A DNA stretch of 64,000 nucleotides from the NCBI GenBank assembly GCA_030522415.1, contig CM060127.1, positions 14,366,646 to 14,430,645 on the forward strand, in the 5' to 3' direction. Made by a program: the position numbers and the translations under genes. Positions 24,701-38,014 of this stretch are shown here, piece by piece (position 1 is the stretch's first letter; the number at the start of each line of letters is the position of its first letter). The notes beneath the pieces were generated by a model. The model worked only from the letters and a program-made list of their open reading frames with translations. It did not search any database and was not told where the DNA came from. This DNA is from Channallabes apus. Lineage: Eukaryota > Chordata > Actinopteri > Siluriformes > Clariidae.

Positions 24701-27700
24701 GGAGTAATTATTTTTCAGCCGACTTTTTACTTCTACTCCTTACATTTTCACGCAATTATCTGTACTTTCTACTCCTTAAATTTTAAAAATAGCCTCGTTA
24801 CTCTATTTTATTTCAGCTTGTCATTCAAAAAACAAACAAACAGACAAACAAAAAAAAAAAAAACATCCAGATAAATCGCGCGTGTTTGTATGATGTAGTG
24901 TTTGCATGTAGTTCTGTTGCAAGTTTTCTGTTCAGCATCCTGACTCTGACGTAAACACGTAAACACGTAGAGCGGGACGAGGTAACTAAGCGTGTGTAAT
25001 CTGTCACTGGGCATGCGCATGAGAGAACAAAAAAGTAAACGCACATTTGCTAACAACTCCGTTTGTCTATGTGATCTTTTTTTCTTCTATATCGAAGGAC
25101 GTTACAGATGATAAGTATAAACATACTATTCCGACACCCTGTTGGTTGGTACGCGATCCATCGCACCTGCACATGACGTTACGTCGCACACTCCAGCAAG
25201 GACGTTTGAATAAATTAGCATTTTCGGTTGATAAGGTTGTGATAAGTAGACGAAGCTGTCCATGATAAAGACATGACATGATAAAGCGAAATGTCACAAC
25301 CAAGCACCAGCGAGGAAGGTAACAGCACCAGGAAGGTAACAGGAATGAGATATATATATATATATATATTACACTGTATATACACACACACACACGCCTG
25401 CCCTTGGTACACTAATTTTCTTGTATTTTGCCTCATATACGTGAAGAAAACGCACTAAAAGTGTTTTCTTTGCGTTCGTTGAAATTTGAACGGCAGCAAA
25501 AAGCTGCAGCACCGTTTTTTTGACACCGTATAACCGCACAGCCGGACAAACGCACGTCACCAAAGCCCGTGTGAACTCTCTCATTAACTCCTGCGTGTAA
25601 AAAAACCCTCTGCGCTTCATCCACGCTCAGTGGACACTACGAACACCAGAAAAACGCTCGACTTTAACGCTCGATAAGAGGCGTTTAATGTAAATTGCTC
25701 CCATATACCTTGGAGGATTTGGTGCGCGCGCTTTTTCCTGCAAACGCTTCTGTAACCTCCATTGCGCGAGCGACTGTGTATCTGTGTGTGTATTTGTGCA
25801 TCTTGTGGTTGCGCTCCTCAATAACGTGAGCAGCCCAACTAATCGATAACGACATTCGTTGACAACGAATTTCATTATCGATAATTATCGATTTTATCGA
25901 TTAGTTGTTGCAGCCCTAGTATATATATGGTTCTTTAATGTGTTTGCATTGTACTAAAATGCATTCTTTTTCAATTGCCATATACAGTATCCCAAATCAC
26001 TATGGCCGTTAAAAAATAAAACAAAAAAAACAACATATTTAAAAATATATATATTTTATGAGGTGTTAGTATACAGGTAGTATATAGGCCCGTGGCACAG
26101 CCTAAGCTTTTATCCTTAATGCTTTTTCCCCACCTCACGTTACTTTTACTTTTATACTTTAAGTAGTTTTGAAACCAGTACCTTTACACTTTTACTTGAT
26201 TAAAAAGCTTGAGTTGATACTTCAACTTCTAAAGAAGTCTTTTTAACCCCTAGTATCTATACCTCTACTCAAGTAATGAATGTGAATACTTTTGACACCA
26301 CTGGTATACACACATACACACACTTTGTGTGTGTTTTTAACCAGTGCTTTGTAACAGTCAGCTATAAAGCTGCAAGAACAGCTCATTCTGGGTTTTGTAT
26401 GTTATTATTAATATGATAAGCAGATTTTTGTGTTTTAATAACTTCAAAGTAAGAACAAACAAAACTATTTGTTTTCTTTTTTTAATGAGACCACCCACCT
26501 GTCAAGTATAACAGCGAGCCCCATTATGTTTTATTGGTCAGTTAAAATGGAAGAGAATAAAAAAATCCCATCTGACTACTGAGCAGTTTCACTTCTCCTC
26601 TATTACTCAATTAAAAGACCTTTTGTTTTAGAGTACTGTTTTGTTCCCTTTTGTGTATCATATGTGCATTACTGTTCGAAATATTTTATCTTTAATCTGG
26701 TTCGGGCTTTATGTGGTATAATACACACCTGTACCTCATACTCATGGAAATGCGAGTCATAAGAACGTGTCTCATTTTGTGCCGCATAGGGTTGCGACCG
26801 ATCATAATGCAGACAACACCACGTATATGCTCCGAGACTGGCTCGTCAGCGTACAGAAGCTGTACCACTACGTGGAGTGGAGACCTAAAGAGGAGCCCAG
26901 GTTTGTAAAACAGATTAGTAGTTCTATTGTAATAATTTTAGTTCACTTGTTCTCAATTCACCATAATTGTGCAGCCTTCAGGTTTTATAAATAAATATTT
27001 CCTATTGCTTCAGTATATAAACACTGGTCCTCTGGTTCTTTACAGTACATGGTATTAACTTATGAGGAGAGTGACATGGTCCTCCTTCATCTCATTCACT
27101 GACTTGAGATGCACAGAGACACGCACAGTCTTTTATTCACAGATGATGGCATACATACAGGCCATGCCTCTTTTACTGAGACTGGCCAGTACAAAGGCCA
27201 CGCCTTTCTTACTGAAAATGACAGGTCCCAAGTTTATACTCCTTCATTAACCCTGACCACGCCTCCTTCACTGTGGCACTTGTCAATTGTATTTGTTTTT
27301 TTATTTCAACAAATTATGAAGAACATTTTGAGCTGCAGTGTGTTTTCACATCTATCTTTATTTCTGCATCATCATCATCAGTGCATACGGTGACGAGGAA
27401 GGACCCAAACACTGGACAAATCATCGATACGCTCACGTGATGAAGCTGCGTCAGGCTGCACTCGAATCTGCCCGAGAGATGTGGGCTGACTATTTAATGG
27501 TGTGTATTCGCTTTAGCAGTACTATTACACACACAGACACACACACACACACTTGGTTCCAAGTTACACATCATTAGAAGCGTCTGATAAATGACTAGGT
27601 GTATAATGAGAAATTTGTTCATAATTAGATTGAATAAATCACGGATAACAGATAAATTATATTCCATATGATGCAGCATTTTAAAAATATATTTTTTATT

Positions 27701-30700
27701 ATACTTTAAAAGTTATTAAATAAGTTTTAAAATACCAAATTGAGCAGATTAGTAAAAAATTATTGCCAAGAATGAAAGAAGTCATGATTTCTAAAAAATA
27801 AAAAAAAAACATTGAATTAAATACCTGATGATTAATGATTAATTAAATTGCAATATACAGTACATATGCTCTAGAGTTATACATGAACAGGTGTGTATGT
27901 GATGTTTTTCATTTAATACTCTCTTTCTCACTCACACACACACACTTTTTTTTTTTTTCCTGTCTCCTCTATCAGTTGGTTGACTGTGACAATCTCCTGA
28001 TAAACCGGGATGTGTTATGGAAGCTGATTAAAGAGAATAAGACCATCGTTGCCCCGATGCTGGAGTCTCGAGCAGCTTACTCCAACTTCTGGTGTGGTAT
28101 GACCTCTCAGGTGAAGTTTAAAACATTGCTTCTTGTACTGTACTTTTATGCAAACAATAATTTCAATAATCTGGTTTGATCCCTGGATAGCATGAGTTTA
28201 TTATAGCCTGAATGTTACTTTCTCCATTCGGTTCATTTAGTTCCTAAAATGTTCACTGTTTATTTGTTGTCTGTTATAAAATTAAAAGAATATTAAATGA
28301 TAGAAGAATATGATTTCTTTTATGTGCACTGACCCCTAAACCAACATCTACAGTATGTTGGCTATTGTACAGATTGTTTTTTAGAAAAATGCCTCTGATT
28401 AAACATTATTCATTTAATTGTTTTTACACAAATATCAAGCCTTTGTTTGTTCTTCAGGTAATATGAAAAATTCTAACAAATAATGCTAAAGGTCTTAATG
28501 GTGATAATTATACTGTACGTAGATGGTTCATTTGCAACCTCCGGATCTGAAAAATGTCCAGTTCTTCAAATGATCACTTCTGTTGTCTCCAAAATCAAGT
28601 CAACCTCCATTAAAATATCTTAATCAACAAAAACTTAACAACAGAAATAAACATGTTTGCAGTCTAGTACAAAAAACTTTTAACTTATAACACTAAACAA
28701 TAGCTAGATTTATCATTCCTAAGATACAGTACGCTGTGTGGGTGCTGTTTTATGGAACTCATCAGTTAAAATTAAATGAAACCATAAAATGATGCATCAT
28801 TCGGGACAAGGCTGATTTGAGTGACAGCTGCAATTCAGGCGTCAATCTGCTAAGCATCACTTTAACTAACCATCTCAGTGGAATTGTTTAACGTGACACG
28901 GGACAGCATGTAGGGTATGGATGATGGAGTTCAGTCAAATATTAGCATATGAATTAACGTTAACCACCTTAGTATTTTAGTAAAGCTTAAAGTAAGCTAG
29001 CTAGCTTGTGCTAATTGAGGTAACTAGACATGTTTCAAACAACATTTGCCTGTTTATGGATTAACCAGGGTTTAGGCAGAGGCAGCTCCAGCCAGATGAT
29101 GACGAACAGAGCCCCCACAGTTGAACTTTATAAACGCTGTTCAGAAAACCTATAGATGACATCACTGAGGGTTTGTGTAGCTGTTTTTATACAGTTTGCG
29201 TTTGCAACTGGCACATACTGGAAATACTGTAGGCTCTACAGTATTTATAACTAAAGGTCCTCCAGTGTGTAGTAAACGGGAAATCATTTGGGACTTGATG
29301 TAATGCTGGCAATTGTTTTTGCGAATATCAATGTAGTAAAGCGCTACTGATAATGTCAGTGCAAAAAGAAATGTGGTTCATATATTAATATTCATATTCA
29401 TTCAATCCATAATCATCTTAAAGAAATGTGAACTTTTGGGGTGGCGCAGTGGAAAAAGTGCTCGCAAAAACATTCGGAGATCGCAAGTTCGATTCCCAGG
29501 TGATGCTGTAACCTCTCGCAGCCGGAGGGCTAGAGAGAGCTGATTGGCCGAGCTCTCTCAGAGGAGAGGGATGAGAGGCATGTACCTCTTCATGCTCCCA
29601 CATTAATCACGGCTCTACAGGCAATCAGGGGCGTCTGAGAGCTCGCGCAAGGTGGAAGGAGCGGATCCTCCGAGTGTTACGCCGCCCCTAATGGTGCGTG
29701 AGCGAGCAGTTCGTAAAGAAGTTCAGAGGTAACGCGTAATAGTCTTCTGCCCTCTCGGCTAAGTGGTAGTAGTAGCCTTAATGTGGAGCACCCTAGCGAG
29801 GGGGAGGAATTGGACACGACTAAATTAGTGAGAAAAATTTTTTTAACTGTAAACATTTACAGTGGGAGCCACGTCAAACAGCCGCCTGGAGCATGACTGC
29901 TCCGTGGCAGATCCATGAAGGGTTAATGCAGGCTTCGTGCATGGAATGTGATCCCCCGCGATGACGCAGTTAACGATGCCCCGCCCCATAAACGCCCCCA
30001 TGCGCTTTCTAAAAAGATGGTTGCAATGCCGTATAATTCCGCCAGATGGAGCATTGACTGGCACAGTTAACTGCAGTGTCCAGGAAGCCCAATACCGTAT
30101 CTTTAATATACAGACAGTTCTTGCATTGTCAACATAGTTTCATAAATAGATGAAAAAACAACAACAACAAACCGATTAATAAAACAGATTTGTTAAATCA
30201 CTCAATACACAACCCATGATGATTATGCTATTTATTATTTAATAATGAATTAATAAAATTAGTTAGTGAAATATTTTTTAAGACATCCTGAAATGATCCT
30301 TAAAGACACGGTAGCGGCTGTAATTTGTCTATACCGATCATTGTAGGTACGGAATAAAAACGCAGGCTACGTACAGTATTTTACATTACGGTGTATTTTA
30401 CCCCGTTCCATTTAATATACTGATAGATAATATTTTGCTGCAAAGTAAAGCTCAAAATGTAACGTCTGCTTGGGTTTGTTTTCGTTATATTTTTGATGAT
30501 GTTTTCGCTGATTTTTTCACTGATAGTCTACAAGTGGCATAAGAAAAGCAATTAATGCCGCATGCAACCTGGAATAAATATCTGCCCATATGGAATCATG
30601 CATAATGCTCCACCGTCAAAAGATCTGATGGGGCATTAATCACTTATCACAACTGTGAATGGATGCGGCAGCAGAGACACATTAAATCCCCATAAACACT

Positions 30701-30811
30701 TGGAAACAATAGTAAAAAAAAAAGTTCCAGAGGGTTAGCGCCTGTTATACTAATGTATTTTTACAGATTTTTTTTTATACTGCTTATATTTCGTTGGGTT
30801 TTACGCAATTT

Positions 30812-30859
<48 letters not shown>

Positions 30860-31477
30860 CGAGAGAGAGGATACTCTGACAAGACCAACCTCCGTGTGGC
30901 TCCCGTGGCGCAATCGGTTAGCGCGTGATACCTATAAAGCAGTCCAGGTGAAGCAATGCCGAGTTCGAGCCTCACCTAAAGCAACCAATGCTTTTTACTG
31001 CATATCGCGCTGTGTATGTGACAAATCAAATTTGAATTTGAAAGTAAAGCTTAAAATGTAACTTCTGCTTGGGTTTGTTTTCGTTATATTTTGATGTTTT
31101 CGCTGAAAGTCAAATTGGCATAACAAATTGATTAATGGCGCATAATATCTGGAACAAATATCTGTCCATATGGATCAGTGTGTCTTTATTCATTTAACCA
31201 GCATAATGTCCCACATTAAAGATCTGATGGGGCATCAATCACTTATCACAACGGTGTATAGATGCAGCAGCAGAGACAGATTTAATCCCCATAAACATTC
31301 ACACTTGAAAACAAAACTAACAGAAGTAAACAGTTCTAGAGTGTTAGTGCCTGTTATCACAGGACAGGAATCACCTACAGGATACTACTGTATTTTACTG
31401 CTCATATTTTTTACCCTAGTTTCATTTGGTTTTACGCGATTTCATGTATTATTTGTGTGTGTCTGTGTGTGTACAGT

Positions 31478-31508
<31 letters not shown>

Positions 31509-32075
31509 AGTGCGAGAGATAGCGTGAGAGCGCGTGCGCGAGAGAGGGCTTACATGCTGATTTATCCAAGGTTACTAAAACCTGGCTTACTACCTATAAA
31601 AGATATTTCAATTTAACTCATGGGTCTCAATCACAGATGACACGATTATATACTCTGAAACGTTCATTTGAACATTTAAAAATATATACAAAAACATGAA
31701 TACTAATGTTATCATGGTGTAAATTATTAACATTAGGTTAGGTCCTGCCCTTAATTAATTCATATTATAATTACTTTTACATAGTATAGTTACTGGACTG
31801 ACATGACCAAAAACTAGCTATTTCATTTAGCCTTTCTAAAATTCAACCCACATATCATTTATAATCAGAAAACATAAAACATATTATGATCTGTTCAACA
31901 GCCCATCTGTTTTAATTTAGTTTGTATTTTTTATTATTCATAAGACAACCTTTCAGTTTTGTAAATATTTTAGTTATAGTGTGTTAAGTCTTACTTTAGG
32001 TTAAACGTTTTTGAGAATTTGACCATCCAGCTTAGATAAATGTTATGTCATTGATTGATAAAATCTGCATTAAGG

Positions 32076-32155
<80 letters not shown>

Positions 32156-35100
32156 TTTTTTTTTTTTAGTTTTTTTTTTTTTTAGTTTCCCCCTGAGGGA
32201 TTGCCACCTTATTGTGGTCTGGGGGTTTGCGTGCCTCAACACAATACTGTTACTATACAGTAAGGCCAGGTAAAAACAGTGCTCGAACATGCCCCCCTCC
32301 CCCCACCCCGTGTTGTCTGGTCTAGAACAGCGCTGCCTCTGACCGTCTTTTGTCTTGTAAATGAGTATTCTCACTCACCTTCCAATCCCCCCAGCGCACA
32401 CACTCTGTTTGTACTGTAAACTGTACTGTAACTGTGTTTGTTAGGGCACTTGGTTATACACAGTACTTTAATGTATGGAACACTTACTTAACTTACTGGT
32501 TTGGTTTAAACATCGCTTATTATCTTATTCAGCAAAATAAATTCATTATTAACGTATTGAAGTATTTTAGTTAAGGACAAAAACTGTACTTGTGTTTAGA
32601 ACTGCTGAACAGCCGAAAACACACACACACCCATCCCCCCGCCAAAAACACACACGCACACACAGAGCAATTAACACCATGTCATACTCAGGAGTGAAAG
32701 GTGAGAAACCTCAATGGAGAATACCAAGTTTGTCGTTGCTCTTTTGGAGTTCTTAAAACCCAAAACATTTATTTATACTGAGAAAAAATTATTATGGGTC
32801 ACAATCACAAACACAAATACATATAATCAAGTGTTTAACTGGTTTCATTTGTTTCTATGATCAATAATAATTATTATTATTTTCAGCCCAACTCTTTGAC
32901 TATTTAAAACAAAGTTGTGTCCCATTTTTTGCCCATTGAAGTTGTTGGTTCAACTAAACAATTTTTAAATACCCAAACAATCCCCCAAAATTAAAACACG
33001 CAAAACATCACTTTAACAATTCAATTTATTCTTCCAAAACTAGTCAAAGTTAAAACAGTAATTTATATGAAACAGATGAATACATGTTGTCTTTTTGCTT
33101 AAAGTTCATTAAACAACCCGGATACACCAGCTGCTTATAAGTCTCTATCTATAGTCCTTTTACATTAAAATATTAATTTTTCAAATATCAAAACTATTAC
33201 ATATTTGTTATTAATAATGTTATTACTTAACAGTTTAAGTCTTTGTTTCCCCCAAAGTACTGTATCAGACATTTTGCAGTACTATGTTCATACTGATCAA
33301 ACATCATTCTAAAGCTGTCGGACTGTGACGTCATCCCTCCTACAGCTCCCTCAACAGCTTGTTCAGGCTCCTGAAGCTCCAAAAGTCCAGCCGTCAGCCG
33401 TCTGACCCCCCAATCCTCCACAGCGGAGCTCTGCTTAAAGACAACAGGAGAATTTAGTCAAGACAAAGATAAATAAACTTTACAGAACATATAGTTCTAA
33501 TAAAAATAAAATATATTAATAAACCTATTTACCACAGAGTGTGTAAAGTACTGTTTTGGGGATTCTGTAATGTAAATAATCTGCCTGTGCTAATGTTAAC
33601 CAGTGAACAGTGTTAGTGTTAACCAGTGACTGTCTGTATTATCGTCTGCATTAAATTAACCGGGAATTTACTTAATGCGCTTCTCATACAAATAAGTTAA
33701 GCGATATAACACTCGTATATGAGCATTAGTTCATCCCTGAAGCCAAACTATAACTTACTGAAGCCCCTCACACACACACACACACCTCCCCCCTCCTCCT
33801 CCTCCTAACTGATAAACACTTCTGTGTTGTTATTCAGCTCGTTAACTAAGCGCTCGCGCGGAAAGTGTATAAAATATAAACCGGGTTATGAGCGTTACTA
33901 GCTCCTGTACAGCTCCCCTCAGTCTGTGTCCCTCATCAACTGCATCACATTATATTACAGTCACAGAAATAACCTGCAGATTAACTCTTAACCAGAGAAT
34001 AAATAAGTGCTGAATTTATCCAGACAACACGCGGTGAGATTCTCTCAGTATTTACAGAGAACACAAACACTCTTCATCGGGTAGTGCAGCTCTTGTAATA
34101 GGGACATTAATAGTATTGTCGAAGCTTGAGCATGTTTTTGAGGTAAAGTGGAGTGACATTGTGAGTGTGTGACACTGACAGTAAGCTGTAATATTAACTC
34201 CAGACTTGGTAAACAGAACATTAAGTTCTCTAAAGTCACATCTGACCGCTGCTGCTGCTGCCAGTGATATTTAAAACAGCCAATAAAAAACTAAACTGGG
34301 AAATAAACTGTAAACTACCCCAAACACATTTTATAAAATAAAACATCACTTACCACGAATAGTCCGTTAAGCCGTCATCTTCATCTCTGTAGTTTGCCAG
34401 CGTCAGTTCGGCGGGGGTGGAGGCGGGTTGTTAAAATCACGTGATTGCAACTCAGCGCAGCTGGCTTGTTTTAACGTGTTCTTGAGAACGAAGCGCCATC
34501 TAGTGGTGGCACCAGGTAAATGAATAAATTGGGCTTGAATGGGCGTGTTTACTGTGAAATCTTGACACGCCTTTCAGCCAGAAAAGGGAGGGGGGATTAC
34601 GGCGTGCAAAGGCCATTCACACGCCATTCACACTTCAGCCACACTGTCGCGGCTATTTGGCGTGGCTCCCACTGTAAGCATAATATGATGTCGAATTACT
34701 GTAGGTTTATTTTTCCACATTTCCACATTACAGTTAACTTACCATAACTCTGTGTTCTTTCAGGGTTATTATAAGCGCACGCCTGCGTACATACCGATGC
34801 GCAAGCAGGTGAGGAAAGGCTGCTTCCCCGTTCCCATGGTTCACTCCACCTTCCTCGTAGATCTGCGCAAAGAAGCATCCACACTTCTGGCATTTCACCC
34901 TCCGCATGATGACTACAGCTGGGCCTTCGACGACATCATAGTGTTCGCCTTCTCAGCTCGAATGGCAGGTCAGTACCTTACTAATACATAAAATGTATTA
35001 CAAAAAAAGAAGAAGAACGCTTTTGTTATTCTGGGTTTTGTTTGTCCCATCCAGAGGTGCAAATGTTTGTGTGTAACAAAGAGACGTATGGGTTTCTGCC

Positions 35101-37982
35101 CGTTCCCCTGCGCTCACACAACACTTTTCAGGATGAAGCCGACAGCTTCCTTCATTCTGTCCTGGAGATCAACGGTGAGTTTTCAAACAAAATTCTCTCT
35201 GAAAATCCAGATTTTTCCTAACTAGATGTTTAAAGAACACACATATAACATGAATCAGCAAGGAAAGATAAACAGTCCTATCTAGCATTTTTGTAAAAGT
35301 ACTGTATCTGTATTATTGGCGTTCAAGTCAAAGCACTGAATATGCAGAATAAAAGAATAGTTATGAGAGTAAAAACACCCTTTATTTCTCTATATAATCC
35401 CATGCTACACTTATGCTGGCCTCCCAGAAACTCCTTTAATGGCCCAAACATGAGGGAATGCTTCGACATGAGGTCAGACCTGTATGAACTGTCTGGGAGT
35501 ATTGTAGCAGTAACTTCCAGATAAGTTCCTGTGAAAGGTGGTGACAAGTTATTCGTTGACGCTGAATGTTCACAGGAACGACTGTGGTGTGCTCCGACCC
35601 ACATTGGCCAAGATCATCATTCATGGATGTACAGCCTTCTTTAAAATGTTTGCATTATTCAAACTTTTACCGTGGCTAAGAGTCTCTTTTTTTTTTTCTT
35701 CTTCCGTCTTCTTTCTTCTATTCACCAGAAAAGTCTTGGTTTGACTTGAAGGCCCCTTGTAGATTTTTTCATTATTTATTTATTATTCATCTTGGATTAC
35801 AGTGAATGCAACAACATGGATTGTTATACAACAACATAATACGTGAAATTGTACCACTTCCCTAACTGTCTCACTTCTATCCTCATGTAGTGCGTCATCC
35901 CCCAATAGAACCTTCCAGGTACCTCCGCCCGCCTGTCAGTCAGACCGATAAGATGGGCTTTGATGAGGTACCAAGTGTGCATTTCAGATCTGCATGAAAA
36001 CTCCGCCAGATATTCTTTAGGAACAGAAACATCTACATAATGTGTGTTGAATGTACATACTGTAGGTATTCATGATAAACCTGCAGCGTCGGACAGATCG
36101 GAGGGGTCGCATGCTCAGAGCGCTCCGCATGCAGGGGATCGACTGCAAGATCGTGGCTGCTGTCGATGGCAAGTATGTTGTCTTCCCGATGTTCCCAAAA
36201 CATTGTGTTACTCTTAGTATTTATGTATGGAAAAGATTGTTTCACCGAGACCACCTGCATCCGAGATCGATCCTGGAACCTGTATCCCCAAAACTTGCGT
36301 GGAAGTTGGCAAGCTAACAAACACATGAGTGTGTAGACCAGGGGTACAGTCCGAGGTCCAGAAAAATGACGGTCCAATTTCAACTACAAGAAAAGTTAAA
36401 CCCTAAATTTTGGTAGTCCTTTTAGTGTTAAAGGTGACATCTTTGTGCCACCAGTTGTTTGAACTTGGGTATAAAAGGCGTGAGGACCAGGTGGAGGCAC
36501 TGATGTAAATGTTCATTGGTGAGGGTGTTGTGATATGTGTTTTTCACCATGCTCATAGTTGAAACGGCAGATTCATAGCATTACGTTGAGGAAAACATTG
36601 CTGCAGTAACCATCTTTGTCTAGAATGTGAGAAGGTGACCACTTTTGATTGCTAGATTAAGCACATTGGTTTTCTGCTTCCCACAGAGGAGCACAAATGC
36701 ATATTTTTCTGTCCACCCAACAACAACTCAGGACTTAACGATTCGTTGAGAACCGTTCAATTCTGTTTCCTGTACATAGCCTACGGAGGTTTTGCGATGC
36801 TTTGCACATGCGCGCCCAGTAGAAAATGAACGAATCACTCTCGGAGACGACTCGTTCATCTGAGTCACGTTAAAGATTCGTTCAAAAAGAACAAATCGTT
36901 CATGAACGACCCATCACTAGAAGACTGAAAGATGTATCGTGCGGAAACACAGTGAGAACCCATTTGAATTATGATTAAATTAGCATGTTTTTTTGGCGTC
37001 AGTCCAGATTTAACCGTATTTGGGTCCGGATGCGGACCAGAGTCCGCTTACTGAGTACCCCGGGTGTAGACCTTAAAAGGTTTGAATAAAGACTTAAGAT
37101 ACTAAAATGCCATTCATGTCATTTTGTGATTCAAGTAACTATCCAGATAATAGGAAGGCATGGGGTTTCCAGTTTCAATATTGATGCATATTCATAGTTC
37201 ATTTAGCGAAAACAGAAGATCATAGTCATTTGCCTGAGCAAAATTACACTCTGGTGCATCACATAACCTTGTTCCTAATGTATTATATTATAATTTTGCC
37301 CTTTTTCTCAGAGCTATGAACGTGAGTGAGGTACACAGTTTGGGGATTCACATGCTGCCAGGTTACAGCGACCCCTACCACGGCCGGCCTCTCACAAAAG
37401 GAGAGCTGGGCTGCTTCCTTTCCCACTACAACATCTGGAAGGAGGTAAAAAGCTGCTGTGCACAAACAAAGCCTCAGGTTTCTTTATGAAGCACCGTTTT
37501 ATTAAATGCTGACTCATGATTGATAGATTGTCGAGCGTGGCCTGAAGACCTCTCTGGTGATCGAGGACGATCTGCGGTTTGAGATTTTCTTCAAGCGCCG
37601 CCTGAAGAACCTGATGAGTGAGGTGGAGAAAGAGGGACTCGACTGGGACCTGATGTGAGTCAAACGTTTTTCCAGGAACACTCGCAGGTATTTGGGTGTG
37701 TTTGCTTTTATAAGAAGTGTTTCCTTTTTTTAAAAAAAAATCTTAGTTACATCGGGAGAAAGAGGATGCAGGTGGACCATCCGGAGAAAGCCGTGCCAAA
37801 CATACACAACCTGGTGGAGGCAGACTATTCTTATTGGACTCTGGGATACATGATGTCATTACAAGGAGCCAAAAAGCTGCTGAAGGCAGAGCCGCTGAAC
37901 AAGATGCTGCCTGTGGATGAATTTCTTCCTGTCATGTTCAATAAACATCCTGTGTGAGTTTCAGCATGTGCGCACTCGCATG

Positions 37983-38014
<32 letters not shown>

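Larger units (their letters stand above)
29860..34674. mobile_element. Candidate 4.8-kb DNA transposon bounded by 26-bp inverted repeats
   Basis: The left end 29860-29885 (starts CAGTGGGAGCCACG) and the right end 34649-34674 (complement, ends CGTGGCTCCCACTG) match at 24 of 26 bases. TA lies directly outside both ends, as for Tc1/mariner-type target duplications. Inside are two related 430-500-bp units, a tRNA-Ile pseudogene, a long (TA)n tract and a possible two-exon minus-strand unit. No transposase recognised. Two unrelated elements sharing one end type remain possible. Confidence 0.5.

Noticed and set aside
34045..34239. Minus-strand 64-codon frame as a third exon of the intron 4 unit
   Set aside because: It lacks splice signals at either end and shows no coding-like composition.
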